64,000 nt of DNA. Source: Plasmodium brasilianum (Eukaryota > Apicomplexa > Aconoidasida > Haemosporida > Plasmodiidae). This document shows positions 37,101-49,888 of this stretch, piece after piece (the stretch's first letter is position 1; the number at the start of each line of letters is the position of its first letter). The DNA lies in NCBI RefSeq assembly GCF_023973825.1, contig NC_090115.1, positions 620,001 through 684,000 of the forward strand. Direction: 5' to 3'. A program made the translations under genes and the position numbers. The notes under the pieces were generated by a model, which saw only the letters and a program-made list of their open reading frames with translations, searched no databases and was not told the DNA's origin.

Positions 37101-40100
37101 TCTTCTTATCGTTGACGTCCTCCTCACTCTGGTCCTCTGACTGTTCTTTCTTTTCACATATATTTATACAAATGTTATTTGATCTGTTATTCGCTTTGGA
37201 GTTACTAGTATTATCATTGCTGCTGGAGTAAGTATAAATTTTTTTCTTTTTTTTTAAATTTTCTACATCATCAATATCTTCACCCTTGAAATGGGCAGAA
37301 CACGTTATGTCCGTTTGTTCGTTGGGGGTATTCTTCTTTTTAACTATCCCCTTATCATTTATATTTCCGTGAAAACTGAGATTATTACAAGTGGGGGAAA
37401 CATTCATGATTGCGAAGTTTTCCGTCTGCTGTAGTGTGCTCCTAAAGGATGGACTGTTATTGTTGTGGCTGCTGATACTGTTGATAACGCCACTTCTACT
37501 GTTAATGTTGCTAATATTTCCCTTATTACAGAAATCTGTAGGGGTTCCCCGAGTAGCGGTGTGTGTATCCATTTGACTAGGTGCTTGATTAAGTGTGTTA
37601 CCACCTTCTTGTTCCTGTGTCAAAGTTTTCTGCTTTTTGTTTGATTTTTTAAGTATCCTAGAGTTGTACTTCTTGTTCTTTCTGAGATAAATTTTCTTGA
37701 TGATCTTAAGAATTTTATAAAAAGCATCAACAACAGTTTTGCTTCTATCAAATTTAATATTGAATAAGGAAGAAATACCATTTGGAGGTAAATCATTAAA
37801 AGATTTGAACACATAACAGTATTTGTCAAAAACTCTTATTTTAACATACTGTAAAATTTCTTGTTTTAATTTGGATCTTTTTTTATTAATAATTTCTTCT
37901 AATTTACATCTCTTAACAACTTGAGGATTAACAATAGCTGGATCACATTCTTTTATCAGTTTAGGAATAAGCGATTTTTTAACATAAACAAGCATGTATG
38001 CACTATAGTTTTTCATTCTTTGTTTTATCTTATCTGATATATCAAAATCGTATAATTCTTCATCTGTATTGATATCATAACCACCAAAATTGTCATTAAT
38101 AACTGAATATTCACTAACTCTAAAAATTTTATCATCATCACATTTGAGCCAAAAATTTTCATTATGTTTGTAACTAAATGAATAGTAATGTCCACTATTC
38201 ATATTCCCTTGATGAACTGAGACAGCTTGTAAGACATACTGACTACCACTTTCACAATATTTTGATAAATCCAGCTCTTTATAAAATTCAAAACGATTAT
38301 TTAATTTAACTGTTTCCATTCTCTGTAAATCAAATGTAAATCGTTTTAATAAAAATATACAGATATTTGGAAAACTTAAAAAGCGCATACCTTTTTTTGC
38401 TTTTTGTTTTCCAAATCCATCTGTTTCGTATATATTATCTCCCTCTAACACTTCTGCTTCTATTGCTTTATCTAAAGATTCATATATGTTATTACATCCT
38501 TGTACATCTAACTGTATATCTTCATAACTTTCCTTTCGTACACTCTTATAATCAATATCCAAACATTCTATATATGTTTCTACTTCACCCTCGAACATTT
38601 TCTTTACTGAACCCTCCACAACAGTACCCTTCATTTGTTCCTCCACTTTATCTAGGAGCAATTTTAACAATTCGTGCGTGTCTTGTTGTGTAAACACATC
38701 ACTTGCATCCCAACCAAAGGATCTTATCAATTCCTTACATGAAACTGCCTCATTCAATGAATGTAACTTATAAAATAAATTTTGCAATGCTAGAGATGTC
38801 GGTAATATATTCTTCTTTTCATTTTCTTCCTCTAATAATATGTTCTTGTAATCTATTTCCTTTGATTTTTCATACTTCGTTTTCTTTTTATTTTTATAAT
38901 AATAAGAAGATGAAGACGAGGAGCAAGACACATATGATGATGTCCCAGATGAAGTTATAGAAAAATCAGAAAATTCACTGTCTGAATAGGTATCGTCATA
39001 GCTATTATTTATAACCGATTCTCCATCTACGTCTTCTTCATCTGCATCCTCTTCATCTGCGTCCTCGTCACTTCCGTTTCTTTCACCTCCATCTTCTTCC
39101 TCCTCAACCCCATCCTCCTGTTCCTCCTCGCCATCATCATCATCGTCATCATCTCCTTCCTCTTCTTTTTCTTCCTCCTCGTCTTCGTCATCGTCGTTTT
39201 CTCTCTTCGATTTTGAAATCTTCACAGATGTTGAAATTTTATTTCTAGCATTCGTACTTCTAACAACACTCGAATTATTATTTGATGAAAACTTTTTCCT
39301 TTTCGACAAATTCGACATATTGGACAAATTGTCCGAGGAGGATACCTGTGAAATAGCAATCTCTTCATTTTCCATATCATTATATTTTCCATCATTTGCA
39401 TATTTGAAAATTTTTTTTTTTTTTTTTTAAATTCTTCTTCGCTTCATGAATCATACTTTTTTTTTTTTTTTTTTTATCATTTTTCTTTATTTCGTTATTA
39501 TTAAACTCTTTATTTGTTTGCATCGAATTTCCAAAGTGTGATTCTTTATTATTTCCACTAAGAACATTGTTCTGCATTCCCCCTGTATCGACTGAAGGAT
39601 CTGAAGAGGACAGATGGGCATAAGCATGTTTTTTATTATTTTTTATTTCATATTCCTGATTACCAATATTCCCATTACTTGAAAAATGATTACTTCCATT
39701 CTTTCTAACATTTGATATATTGTTACTGTCAGTTTTTTCAATATTTGTTAAGATACTCTGACAGCATACCCCTTGTTCATCATTACCCCCTTGAGAATTT
39801 AATATATAACTTGCTCCATATATATTCGGCATCTTGATGGTTTTTATGTTTTCCATTTTGATCATTTGAGTATTTGCTAAATTGTTAAGTGACGGATCGT
39901 CTCCACTTGACTGAGCTAAAATGGTGTTTACATTGTTCACATTGCTATTCACATTACTGTTCACGTTATTACTATTTTTACCATTATGATTACCGTTACT
40001 GCTACCATTGTTGGTGCCACTGTCGTTTCGCTGGTTGGGCGAATGCTCGTCCATTTCAGTTTTAAATTCTATGCCGGAATCGTTTTTCATTCGAACATTT

Positions 40101-41308
40101 GAACAATCCTTGTTGTGCATATTAGCATCATTGGGATTGTAAGGAACTATTTTGAAAGAGGCGTCTCTTCTTGATTCATTCGAATCTGAATTTTTGACAT
40201 CCTTTAATTTTTTTTTCTTTTTCCTATTCCTACTTTTTTTCCTTGTATTTTTGCTATTTTCTCTTTTCAGAGCTAACTTATTATTATTATTATTACTATT
40301 ATTATTACTATAATTATTTTTATTATTTTTTTTTTTTTTTTCTAATTTATTTTTAAAAAACTCTAACGTCTTCTTGCCTATAATATTCTCAATATTAAAG
40401 ATCATCATACACACAGCTTTTCGAAATATATTTATATGATATAAAAGCTGTAACAAAGCATTCATGTAACACGTAGCTCCATGATTTTTTAATCCAACAA
40501 AACCAGTCCTGAGTTTACTATTGTAATTTATATCTCTACTATTTTTATATGATTCTGAACCAAATGGGTATACCCCGGCTCTTAAAATAACTTGACCATG
40601 TTCATTTATAAAACCTGGTTCTCTTAACTTTTCAAAGGGTACAAAATTATGCCAACCCCTATCCGTATTTAAATGAGAAAAATTAAAATTGTCTATTTTA
40701 TAAAAAGATTTTCTATAATCCGCTAAATTAATTAATATAATGTAGTATTGTACATTACTAAAACCCCAATCAGATACCCAGTCTTCTTTTTGTAATGCTT
40801 CAATAAATGACGAAGCAACTGGATATACATAATTATTTGATCTTGACTTTGCAATAAATAATATACGAAAAATAAAATTTGGGCAAACTTTCCATTCTGA
40901 ATATACTTCTTCGTTGCTTCTAATTTTATCAAAAAAATTATCTACTACTAATTCTATTTCATTTTCTGTAACTGCTCTTAAATTTTTATGACAATATGGA
41001 CCATCAAAATTTACATTTTTGCTAAGTTCAAATTTATTTTCTACTCTCTCCCTTGGATTATAACCATTATTATTACTATTATTCTCATCATAACTATCAT
41101 CTACATAAATTTCATCAATTTTGCATGAGTTCATACTCTGCTCGTGAAACCGGTTAAAGTTATTGTAGTTGTTATAGTTATTATAGTTACTATAATTATT
41201 GTAATTGTTCAATGGGTCGTTATTCGTGTTTCCGTTGCAGCTATCTGATGAGTTGCTTCTTCTAACTCTCGTATAATTTTCCTCCTCATCATCATTGTTA
41301 TTAAACAT
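31149..41308 (-). CDS. USP7/HAUSP-like ubiquitin carboxyl-terminal hydrolase (MATH-USP)
   Basis: Cysteine protease removing ubiquitin from substrates. Exons: 41308-31886, 31642-31574, 31474-31306 and 31204-31149 (phases 0, 0, 1), about 3,240 residues. Order: Asn-rich N-terminus; MATH/TRAF-like domain (about 85-255); USP Cys box GLKNHGATCYMNALLQLL with the nucleophile at residue 280; a low-complexity insert of over 500 residues; the rest of the USP fold (..QDTHELLKLLLDK.., QAVSVHQGNMNSGHYYSF with the catalytic His coded at 38190-38188, WLKCDDDKI); and C-terminal Ubl-like domains. The small exons supply IIHVFNQTPSKEVFGY and the last Ubl. Known: this layout is that of USP7. It differs from Plasmodium UBP1, whose catalytic domain, as I recall, lies near the C-terminus. 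The first exon has two frame breaks, at 39411-39428 and 34143-34161. If real, either would truncate the protein, the first one inside the catalytic domain. Reads divergently from the gene at 47198. Confidence 0.93.
34143..34161 (-). other. frame break at a poly-A tract in the USP gene (C-terminal part)
   Basis: Upstream frame ends ..KKKTQFYLNK.. and stops about 50 bases past the run, at 34087. The frame offset by one reads AVLPEQNKENEF straight into the downstream ORF (its first Met is at 34087). One A more, or two fewer, restores the frame. Confidence 0.8.
39411..39428 (-). other. frame break at a poly-A tract in the USP gene (inside the catalytic domain)
   Basis: Upstream frame reads ..IHEAKKNLKKKKKNFQICK and stops at 39392. 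The alternative frame reads KYANDGKYNDMENEE and continues for over 5 kb with the rest of the USP domain. One A fewer, or two more, in the 18-base run restores the frame. Confidence 0.82.
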
Positions 41309-42636
41309 TTTTTTTTTTTTTTTTTGGGAATTACTGCTCTTCTTAAATACGATAACTTCACATGTATTTGTTTTCTTCTGTTAAGGGGTACAAATCATAC
41401 ACGCTTTTCCAAGGATATCACTTCTGTTGATATGTATTTATGTTTACTTGCTCTTATATACCTTATCAAATATACCTTAAGTCATAAGTTAAATGACTCG
41501 TTAACTGAAGCGTTAACTAACGAACTGCTAAACACATTAAGAGGTAGTGCGTTGAACGTACTTCTTTTACGTGGATATAAGGAAAAAAAGATTACTAGAA
41601 AATAAGGACACATATATAAATGCATATATATATGTATATATATATACACACATACACATATGTTACTTCTTTTAAAACAAAGGTACGATTTTTGAAGAGA
41701 ATTTACGCACACAGTTTATCAGTTCTCATAAATAATAATGTATATATCACTTTACGGAAACATGTATTTTACGCCGCAAAAAAAAGGGGAAAAAAAAAAA
41801 AAAAAAGAAATAGTAAAAATTAAAAAATGAACAATAAAAAACGAAAAATAATAAATTAACAATAAAAAATGAAAAATAAATAATAAAAAATGAAAAATAA
41901 AAAAAGAACAATAAAAAAAAAAAACAATAAAAAGGTTAATTCTTAATGTATCATATATTTTCAAAGTGTCACTTTTTCTACACTTTTCAACTTCCTGTCT
42001 TTATACTAATATTCTACTTTACACTATTTATAAGTATGTCTATTTTGGATTAATTACGTTTATATAGTACGTGTACAAATAAACAAATATAAAAACGTGG
42101 ATACAAATTATACGTACATATATTTATGTATATTTATTTATATTTTTATATATATTTATATATTTGGACACATGTTCGTTGTACATTTCCTGTAACACGA
42201 ACAATTTTTCCTCAAATTTATTTTATAAATACATGATTTTTCAAGACAATAACATAATGATTTATAAATAATGTGCTTTTCTCTTAATAAGTTATTAAAA
42301 CAATATAAGCAATGATGTTAAATAAAACTATTTCTTATACGCTGCACTTACATAAATAACAGTTCTAAGGTTTACTTTGTTCTTTACTTAAGTACAATTG
42401 TTTTGTAACTGTATATGTGTGTATATAAATACATATATATATGTGCAGATATATACATAAGTACATATATGCATAAATATATATTTATATATATATTCAC
42501 GTGTACGTGTACATATTCCTTATACAAGCCTTGGCAAAAACAATTTCAAATAAAAATAAAACATTACGTTCTTTTCATTATGTTATTTGTGAGTGAACTC
42601 TTTTATACTTAACAAACAAATATACTTTCATAATAT

Positions 42637-42962
42637 AAACCATGAAATTGTGAAATAAATAAACCATAAAATTGTGAAATAAATAAACCATAAAATTGTG
42701 AAATAAATAAACCCATAAAATTGTGAAATAAATAAACCTTGAAATTGTGAAATAAATAAACCATAAAATTGTGAAATAAATAAACCTTGAAATTGTGAAA
42801 TAAATAAACCATAAAATTGTGAAATAAATAAACCATGAAATTGTGAAATAAATAAACCCATGAAAATGTGAAATAAATAAACCCATGAAAATGTGAAATA
42901 AATAAACCCATGAAAATGTGAAATAAATAAACCCATGAAAATGTGAAATAAATAAACCAAAG
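42637..42962. repeat. 24/25-bp tandem repeat array
   Basis: About thirteen copies of a 24-bp unit (aaaattgtgaaataaataaa plus ccat). Later copies are 25 bp (cccatg variant), which shifts the frame. Antisense ORFs through it (FTISWFIY-type) are therefore repeat artefacts. Confidence 0.93.
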
Positions 42963-44322
42963 AAAATGTGAAAATTGTGAAAATTATTAAAATAGAAAAA
43001 AAGCGAAAAAACATATGTATTATATATATATTACGTAAACATATGCAGGTTTTTAATGTACAAATAAATTTCATGAATTTTATAAACTTTAATAACGCAG
43101 TTAAAAAAAAAAAAAATAAATTGAAAAAAAATAAAAAAAATACATGCTTTTTTTTTTTTTTTATTAAACTTAAAAAAAAATTACTATTCTTATATAAGTG
43201 TAGTGTATATATTTATGTATATATAGAATATATATATTCACATTTTTTTTTTCTTTTTTATTTAAAATTTTTTTTGTTGCTTTAATCATGTAATTATTTT
43301 TCTTTTAAAGTGCCTGAATTTTTTTTTTTTTTTAGGCATATTTTATGAAGACGACATTTGCAGCATGTGAATTAAAAGAAAAATGGAAAAAATGAAAGGA
43401 AAACAAAAGAAAAAAAACGATGAAAAAAAACGAAGAAAAAAAAAAACCAACAAAGAATAAACAGTAGAAAAACAATAGTAAAAAATAAATGAAAAATTAG
43501 CGAAAAAACAAAGATTATAGAAATAAATACAAATTAGTATGGACGAACTAAAGTGAATAGATAAACGCAAAAGAATTAAAGAGAACTTGATAAAAATATT
43601 TAAGTAAAATTATAGAAATGATACATGCTTACATAACAATTTTTGTAAGAACTACTGTTCTCCTTCTACCGTTTTTTATACACATTTTTGAAAAGAAGCA
43701 GCATATATTATATACGTATAATACATATATGTATATACATATATATGGTACACATTCAATTAACGAATGATATGCTTATTCCTCCTTTTTGACCTCTTTA
43801 AATTAAAACCCACTTTAATTCGTTACATTTCACATAATTACATAATGAATAAACAAAATTAATGAGAAAATCATAGTAGGAAATAAAAAAAAAAAAATAA
43901 AAAATATCTTATATATTAAATAACAATAATTACACGTAAAAGTTCCTTAAAAATTTAAATATATTTTAACAGCAAAAATTAATCATTGATCAAAGTAAAA
44001 AATTAAAGAATAATGAATAAAGAATAATCAAAAAATTCAAAAAGGTATATAATTTTAAAATGACAAAATGTTAATACGAATAGATAATGCTTTGTATATT
44101 TTTATAAAAGTACTGTTTATATATAAAGTACATAATACATACGTATGTTCATATATACATGTATGAAAAAGCCATTCCCATTCGTTATTCTATTGTAATA
44201 TATTTTTGGCAAAGCATATACACAATATGAAGAAAAAAAGAGTAAAAAGGAAAAAGAATGACCGGTTGGCACACTTGTATAATATATATGGCAAGATATA
44301 CATATATATTATTATTATTATG

Positions 44323-44354
<32 letters not shown>

Positions 44355-45164
44355 GTTAATGTATCACTATATTCCTTTGCTGTTATGTATTAAAATTTTC
44401 TAAATTATCAATGATATGTGTGATTAATGCTATTCCAAAAAGAAAAAATAAAATAATTAATGATAAGCTAACCTATGACCAGGAGCTTGTTCAGACGATA
44501 TGAGAATTCAATCAAACCATGACAAAAAAATACATTAGTGTACATATGCAATATATATGCAAATATACATATATGTTATATATTGTTTATTTAAAAAAAT
44601 AAAAAAACTACCAAGTAGTAGTGTTTTATTATTTTGAAACAATATAAAATAAATTAATAAAAAGATGAATAAATGTATACACAAATAAATAGATAAATAA
44701 ATATTTAAAATTTATGGTAGCTACATATATAAAAATTTATTCACTTGTGACATACACACATCTTTATCGTTAAAACTTATGGTTAGTAAATATTTCATTA
44801 ATATAAGATAAATGCCATTCACAAAATAATCCTGTAAGAGGCTTTTTTTATGTACCTTATTTTGAATCTTCAATTATTCAATACAAGAAAAAGAAAAAAA
44901 AATGAATTAATACGTGAATGAATTGTGAAATAAGTGCCAAGGCAGAAAAATAATATTAAAAAAAACCAAAGAGAAACATAAAAGCCAATTACGGTATAAA
45001 CACAAATAATACAATTTTTCCTATTTTTCATATGTATTTTTTATGTATCCTTTAAATTGTAGCATTTCCTTTTTTTTTTTTTTTTCTTTCTTTACTGTAA
45101 TTTGTACCATATATATAAATATATATATATATCAGCACGTCTGCATTTATAGATGTTCACATAG

Positions 45165-45975
45165 TTATGCATAATATTCGCTAACGTTACTTATTTCGAA
45201 AAAAATAAAAGGATAATAATGTTAATATTTCAAAATACATACACATTTGTAAATTGAAAATTGTATATTCTTAAATTTTTTTCTTATGTTATTAATAAAT
45301 ATTTTTAAATAAAAAAAAATAAAAGTTCCAAATAACCAGTTATTACAGTTTCACAGTTGACTTACCAATAACCTTTAAGCGCGCATATTTTTTTCATTTT
45401 CTTAGGCGTAAGCATAATACCTAAACTTTAAGGGTATACTAGTTCTTTGCATACGTTTGTATCTATGTATATATATTTATATAGTGTAAAAATAGGGTTA
45501 TATGCAAAAAGAGGTTTTGTCCCGATCATAAGCGCTTTTATTTTATACCCTTTTTGTGTGCATTTTACAAAAAAAAAAAATAAAAAAAAAAAGCCATTCA
45601 CAAGGTAATAAAATATGTACTTTATCAATGATTTCTTAAGGGGATTTTTTTTTTAAATGGAAAATTAAGTAGCATAAAAACATTTCCTAAGCATATAAAT
45701 TCTCAGCAGTGTTCTTCCCTGTATTTATTTTGTAATAGTAGGAATGTAAACAGTTCAAATTAAAAGAATGGGCATTTCTATATAAGTTTATGTATATACA
45801 TAAAATTGCACATAAGTACGCATACATTATATAGCTTTTTATTTTTCTATAAAACCAGTTAATGAAATATTAAAATTGGGGGAAATTTAAATAAAAGGAA
45901 AAATAACATAATACTAAATTTTCAACTCCTAGGAATAGGGAATTGTGTTAATGTATTTACGAAGTTGGGCTCCAT
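45165..45975 (-). CDS. candidate 5-exon small gene (68 residues)
   Basis: Proposed exons: 45975-45961 (MEPNF), 45718-45682, 45549-45455, 45400-45366 and 45189-45165. Donors: GTAAAT, GTTTTT, GTATGC, GTAAGT. Acceptors: aatacag, aaaag, cctaag, aataag. Phases run 0, 1, 0, 2 and agree at all four junctions. The product is basic (GRTLLRIYMLRKWYKIKAL, then GTKPLFAYNPIF, then KMKKICALKGY) and not low-complexity. The weakest parts are the second donor and the last exon. Its length, basic start and RTLLRIYMLRK helix would suit a small mitochondrial or ribosomal protein, but I recognise no family. It is the only credible gene I see in the 5.9-kb gap. Confidence 0.4.
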
Positions 45976-47197
45976 TCTTTGTGCTCTTCCGAATGTTAAA
46001 AATAAAAAGGAAGCATTTTATGTATGTATATATATATATATATATATTTGTACTGCTTTATTGTTATTATTTTTCCAAAACTCCGTAGTTTTGAATTAAT
46101 TTATTTCTAAGCGGTCCCTGTACATGTGTGCACAATTACATACGAATGTGTATGTTGAATTGGGTAAATTCACGAAGGGACAATATTTTAAGGCAACAAA
46201 AAGAATTTCCATCATTTTTTGGTAAATTATTTTTCTCTTTCTTTTATTTTTATTATTAAAAGTACGACATATTTTTCAATTGCGAACGTAATGTATGTAT
46301 ATATGCTGAATAGTTATAAGGCTAAACTGCAATATACCGTTAATATAAGAATTTATTTTTTTCGTGTAAACAGTGCGGGGAGGGAAAACCGTCACTGCTG
46401 ATGATGCATGTATAGTTGTGTACCCGTACAAACATATGTTATACATGTATATATATACATACATATGCTCACTTCTGCATGCTTATATATGCATATACAT
46501 ACATATATACACATATACATATACGTATAAGCAAATAGTGTAGAAGGGAAGGATTCCAATATATTTTTTTAAAAATTTATTAGTAAATGGAGATTTATAA
46601 TTTTATAAGATAAATTGCTGCCCACATTTCCTTTTTCTGTGTATTCACTGTACATTTTGCACATGCGTAGAATTACATATATATATATATATATCAACAT
46701 TTTGTGCCATAATTTTTTCATTTTTCAGCATATCCTAAAAAGTAAAGCTGTTTATGAATACCAAATTTATACATAAAAGAAAAAAATTGAACAAAGCAGT
46801 TTGTGCTATAAGTAACATATGCACGTGTTTATTTTTTGAAGAGAAAACGATTAAAAGGACACGCATATGTGTACATACGCATACACACATGAACATATGT
46901 ATATATATATATGTATGCTAGTACGCCTAGGTATTTTTCTTCTTCGAAATTTTTGAAAAGGTAAATTTGATAAGGGAATTCCGCATAAACGGATAGGTAA
47001 AATGGAATCAGCGAAGAAAACAAAAAAAAAAAATTGAAAAAAGAGTAGGATCCACGAAAGCTAATAATTTTAATATATTCATCAAGGGAAATTTAAAATT
47101 TTCATTTATTATGTAAAGAAATTTAACTGTGAAAAAATAACTCTAATCATTAGAAGTAAATCAGTAGAAGCATTTCGGTAGTTCCAAATCAGAAGAG

Positions 47198-49597
47198 ATG
47201 AATAATTCATGGGGGGCATGCAACTACTCTGGCAGTGCATATAACAGCCCTGGGAGATCGTCCATGTTAAGTACAAGTTCTCATAATTACAGTAATAATT
47301 ATAATAACTCGAATGGACAAAATGAAACGATAAAATTAATATTAGAAAGTTGCATACAGGAATGGTTCCCTTTTTTAAAAGATGAAGATGATGACGAAGA
47401 TAAGAAGATGAAGAAAGAAAATAATTCACGTAAAACTAAGGAAAATAGTTTAAATAATGAAATAATAAAGCTGAAAAAATACTATAAGGGAGTAAAATCA
47501 TCGAAATTTCCTTTAAAAAAATTATACAAAACAGATAGAAATCTGTCCAATCTTAATGATGAAAATGATGGTGAAAATATTTTTTACAATAGCAGTAATA
47601 TATATATGAATATTTTAAATGAAAGTGATGTTATGAGAAGTGGAGATGAAGCCATTTTAAACAAAATGAAAAATACTAAAATAGAAATGGGGGAGCAGAT
47701 AGATTTACAAGAAGTATATGAACAGAATTTTTGTAAAAGGGAGAACGTTGATCAGGAGAGCGATGTGAATGAAAGGGGTGCAAGTGCAAAAGGTGCAAGC
47801 GAAATCGATGCAAACGAAAACACGTCCTTTTACGATTGCCTAGTGGAAGAGGATGACGCAATTGGGTGTAAAGATAACACAAATTCCTATATAAAAATGA
47901 ATTACAAAGAAAAGGCTGAAAAAGGAGGGATAAAAAAAATGGCATTTGGAAAGACTACCAATGAAATGGAGGAAGAGAAAAAAAACTTGGACTTCGAAAA
48001 ATGTAAAAAGGAAATGAACGAAGTAAGAGACAATATCGAAAGAGAAGAAATAGAACTGAATGAGAAAAAGAATTATGAGTTGAAACAACAAATGATGATG
48101 TTTCAAAGAAAGGAAGATGGCACAAATGAGAAACGCGGACTCGATATAGGAGATATAGATCTTTGCCAGGATGATGGAGATTATAACTATATGAGCTCAC
48201 TGAATAGTTCGAAAATCAGAAAATATAAAGAAAGAGAAATCAATACTGGTAATGTGTACACAAGTCCAATTGGCTCTGAAAAATGCACAAAGAATAAATA
48301 TACTCTTAGAGGAAAAAGTGAGTCTACATATGGATTAAAGGAGGATATGAACCAGTTCAAATTTAAGGAAAATTCGAGAAACGTAAAAATTTCGAGCAGC
48401 TTTAATTGTACAAATAGTGTGAACATTCTGAATAGTTTGAACAACTTGAATGTTTCAAGCTATGCGGACAAACCTAAGTGTGACAGTCAAATGAACAAGG
48501 AAAAGAATCAGCATAACGATTGCAACATTAGGAGCATACAGTCCATTATTCAAGATATAAAAAACGAAGAAGCAAAAGAAAAAAATATTACTATGGATTC
48601 GTATGGAAATATTTATTTAAATATTTGTATGAAAATTTTAAAAAAAGATATTGATTATTTCATAGAACCAAGACAACTAAAAAATGAAGAACTGTTAATG
48701 GAAAAAAAAAAAATAAAAGAAATTTTAAAACTTTATGATAAGTTATTTTATAATCATTTTAAGTTTATTCCAAATAAATTTTACAAAGAAACATTAAGAC
48801 CTATATATTCTTATTATCAAAACTTGAAATGCTCAATTGTAGGGGATGTTGTTGTTTCGAATAACTCTTTTGATGTAAGGCCGAGAAAAGCTTGTTCGTT
48901 AAACAAGGATTACAAAACGCAGAGAAGTGGTAAGAAAAGAAAAATTACCTAAAAAGAGAAAAAAAAGAACATAAGAACGCTATAAGACAAGTGTACGTGA
49001 TAACTTACATGAATTAATCCACGTTCACACGCAAACTAACTAATCTTATTTAATTGTTTATTATTGTATATTTTTGTCCATCTATATTGTTTTTTTTTTT
49101 TCAGTTTTTATATATATGCACATTATACTCATTTTACGAAAAATGTTTGCTTCTTTTTTTTTTTTTTTTTTTTGTGCCATACAGCTAGCTGTATATCGCA
49201 GATTGACATGAACTTGAGTGAGAGAAAATTGTGCGGTTCAACGGAGTACACAAATTTGGGGAGTTTCTCAAATTTAATAAATGATATGAGCATTAAAAAA
49301 ATACTACTAGACGTAGATGAAAACAAAGATATCAGTCACTTAGAAAAAAAGTACAAATTTATATATACTGATTTGGTAAAGCTAAAAAGTTTGTTAGTGA
49401 AAAAACGTTACTACAAAAACATCTTATTTGACTATCAAAAAAATTTCGTTCAGATGAATAACAGATTCGTTAAAACGTATAGGGACATATACCCCGTTGA
49501 GAAGGAATATAAAATATATACGGAAATAAAGAAAGACACTGTAGAAATGATTAACGGCATTAATGCAAATTATAAAAAGTATTATTTGAATAATTGA
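47198..49597 (+). CDS. conserved protein with a FAM13-type motif, function unknown
   Basis: Two exons: 47198-48929 and 49185-49597 (donor GTAAGA, T-rich acceptor catacag), phase 1 on both sides, 714 residues. Without splicing the ORF would end KKRKIT. Seen: Ser/Asn-rich start, acidic and charged low-complexity middle, then about residues 497-545 with EKKKIKEILKLYDKLFYNHF followed by ETLRPIYSYYQNLK. Known: the pattern 'EKxxLKxxLxxYDxxFxxxxGRxPxKxxKExLRPxYxxYxxLK' occurs in FAM13 proteins and many protist proteins of unknown role. Exon 2 is a coiled-coil-like tail (LEKKYKFIYTDLVKLKSLL) that ends the protein. No catalytic motif, signal or membrane segment. Likely a cytosolic or nuclear scaffold; this is inference. 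Confidence 0.85.
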
Positions 49598-49752
49598 CGT
49601 TGGATTAGCTATTCCCGCTTAACAGCTTCGATATGAGGTAGTACTTTTGGCACAATTGCTACCCTACTTTTTGTACATGTTCTATTCCATTTTTTTTACA
49701 ACTGCCACGCTACTTTTTATGCATTTTCTACCCTATTTATTTCAAAATATTC

Positions 49753-49888
49753 TTAATTGTTTTTTGTCACCATTTGCCTACTCATTTGTGGTAGCGACTG
49801 TTTTTCCGTAGTCATTTCCTGTGTCCTTGAAATAAAACTAACGTATACTTTTCTATTATTTTTGGGCATACGGTCTTGTTTTCGTCAT
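49753..49888 (-). other. possible antisense exons downstream of the FAM13-motif gene
   Basis: On the minus strand, ATG 49888 to 49872 (MTKTRP, donor GTATGC) can join 49825-49753 (acceptor tttcaag) in phase 2. The second exon is 23 open, balanced codons (EMTTEKQSLPQMSRQMVTKN). Upstream, at 50045-49980, lies a signal-peptide-like stretch (MTMWVVLTFLFSKISV). Not recognised; may be chance in 3' flanking DNA. Confidence 0.2.

Larger units (their letters stand above)
41309..47197. other. 5.9-kb divergent intergenic region
   Basis: Lies between two divergently read genes, so it should hold both promoters. It is unusually long for this genome. It contains an A-rich repeat block (41817-41935), the 24-bp array (42637-42962), many TA tracts and T runs, and the candidate small gene at 45165-45975. 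One GC-richer patch at 44411-44503 encodes a 30-residue ORF (..DKLTYDQELVQTI) of unknown meaning. Confidence 0.6.

Noticed and set aside
31149..41308. Identification as Plasmodium UBP1, the artemisinin-associated enzyme
   Set aside because: This protein has an N-terminal MATH domain and an N-terminal USP Cys box with C-terminal Ubl domains. UBP1, as I recall, carries its catalytic domain near the C-terminus.
41324..41605. 93-residue + strand ORF upstream of the USP gene
   Set aside because: It begins at TTG in the USP 5' flank, has no ATG-based frame of interest and no splice support.
42578..43074. Minus-strand ORFs of about 100-150 residues
   Set aside because: They translate the 24/25-bp array in three frames and have no other support.
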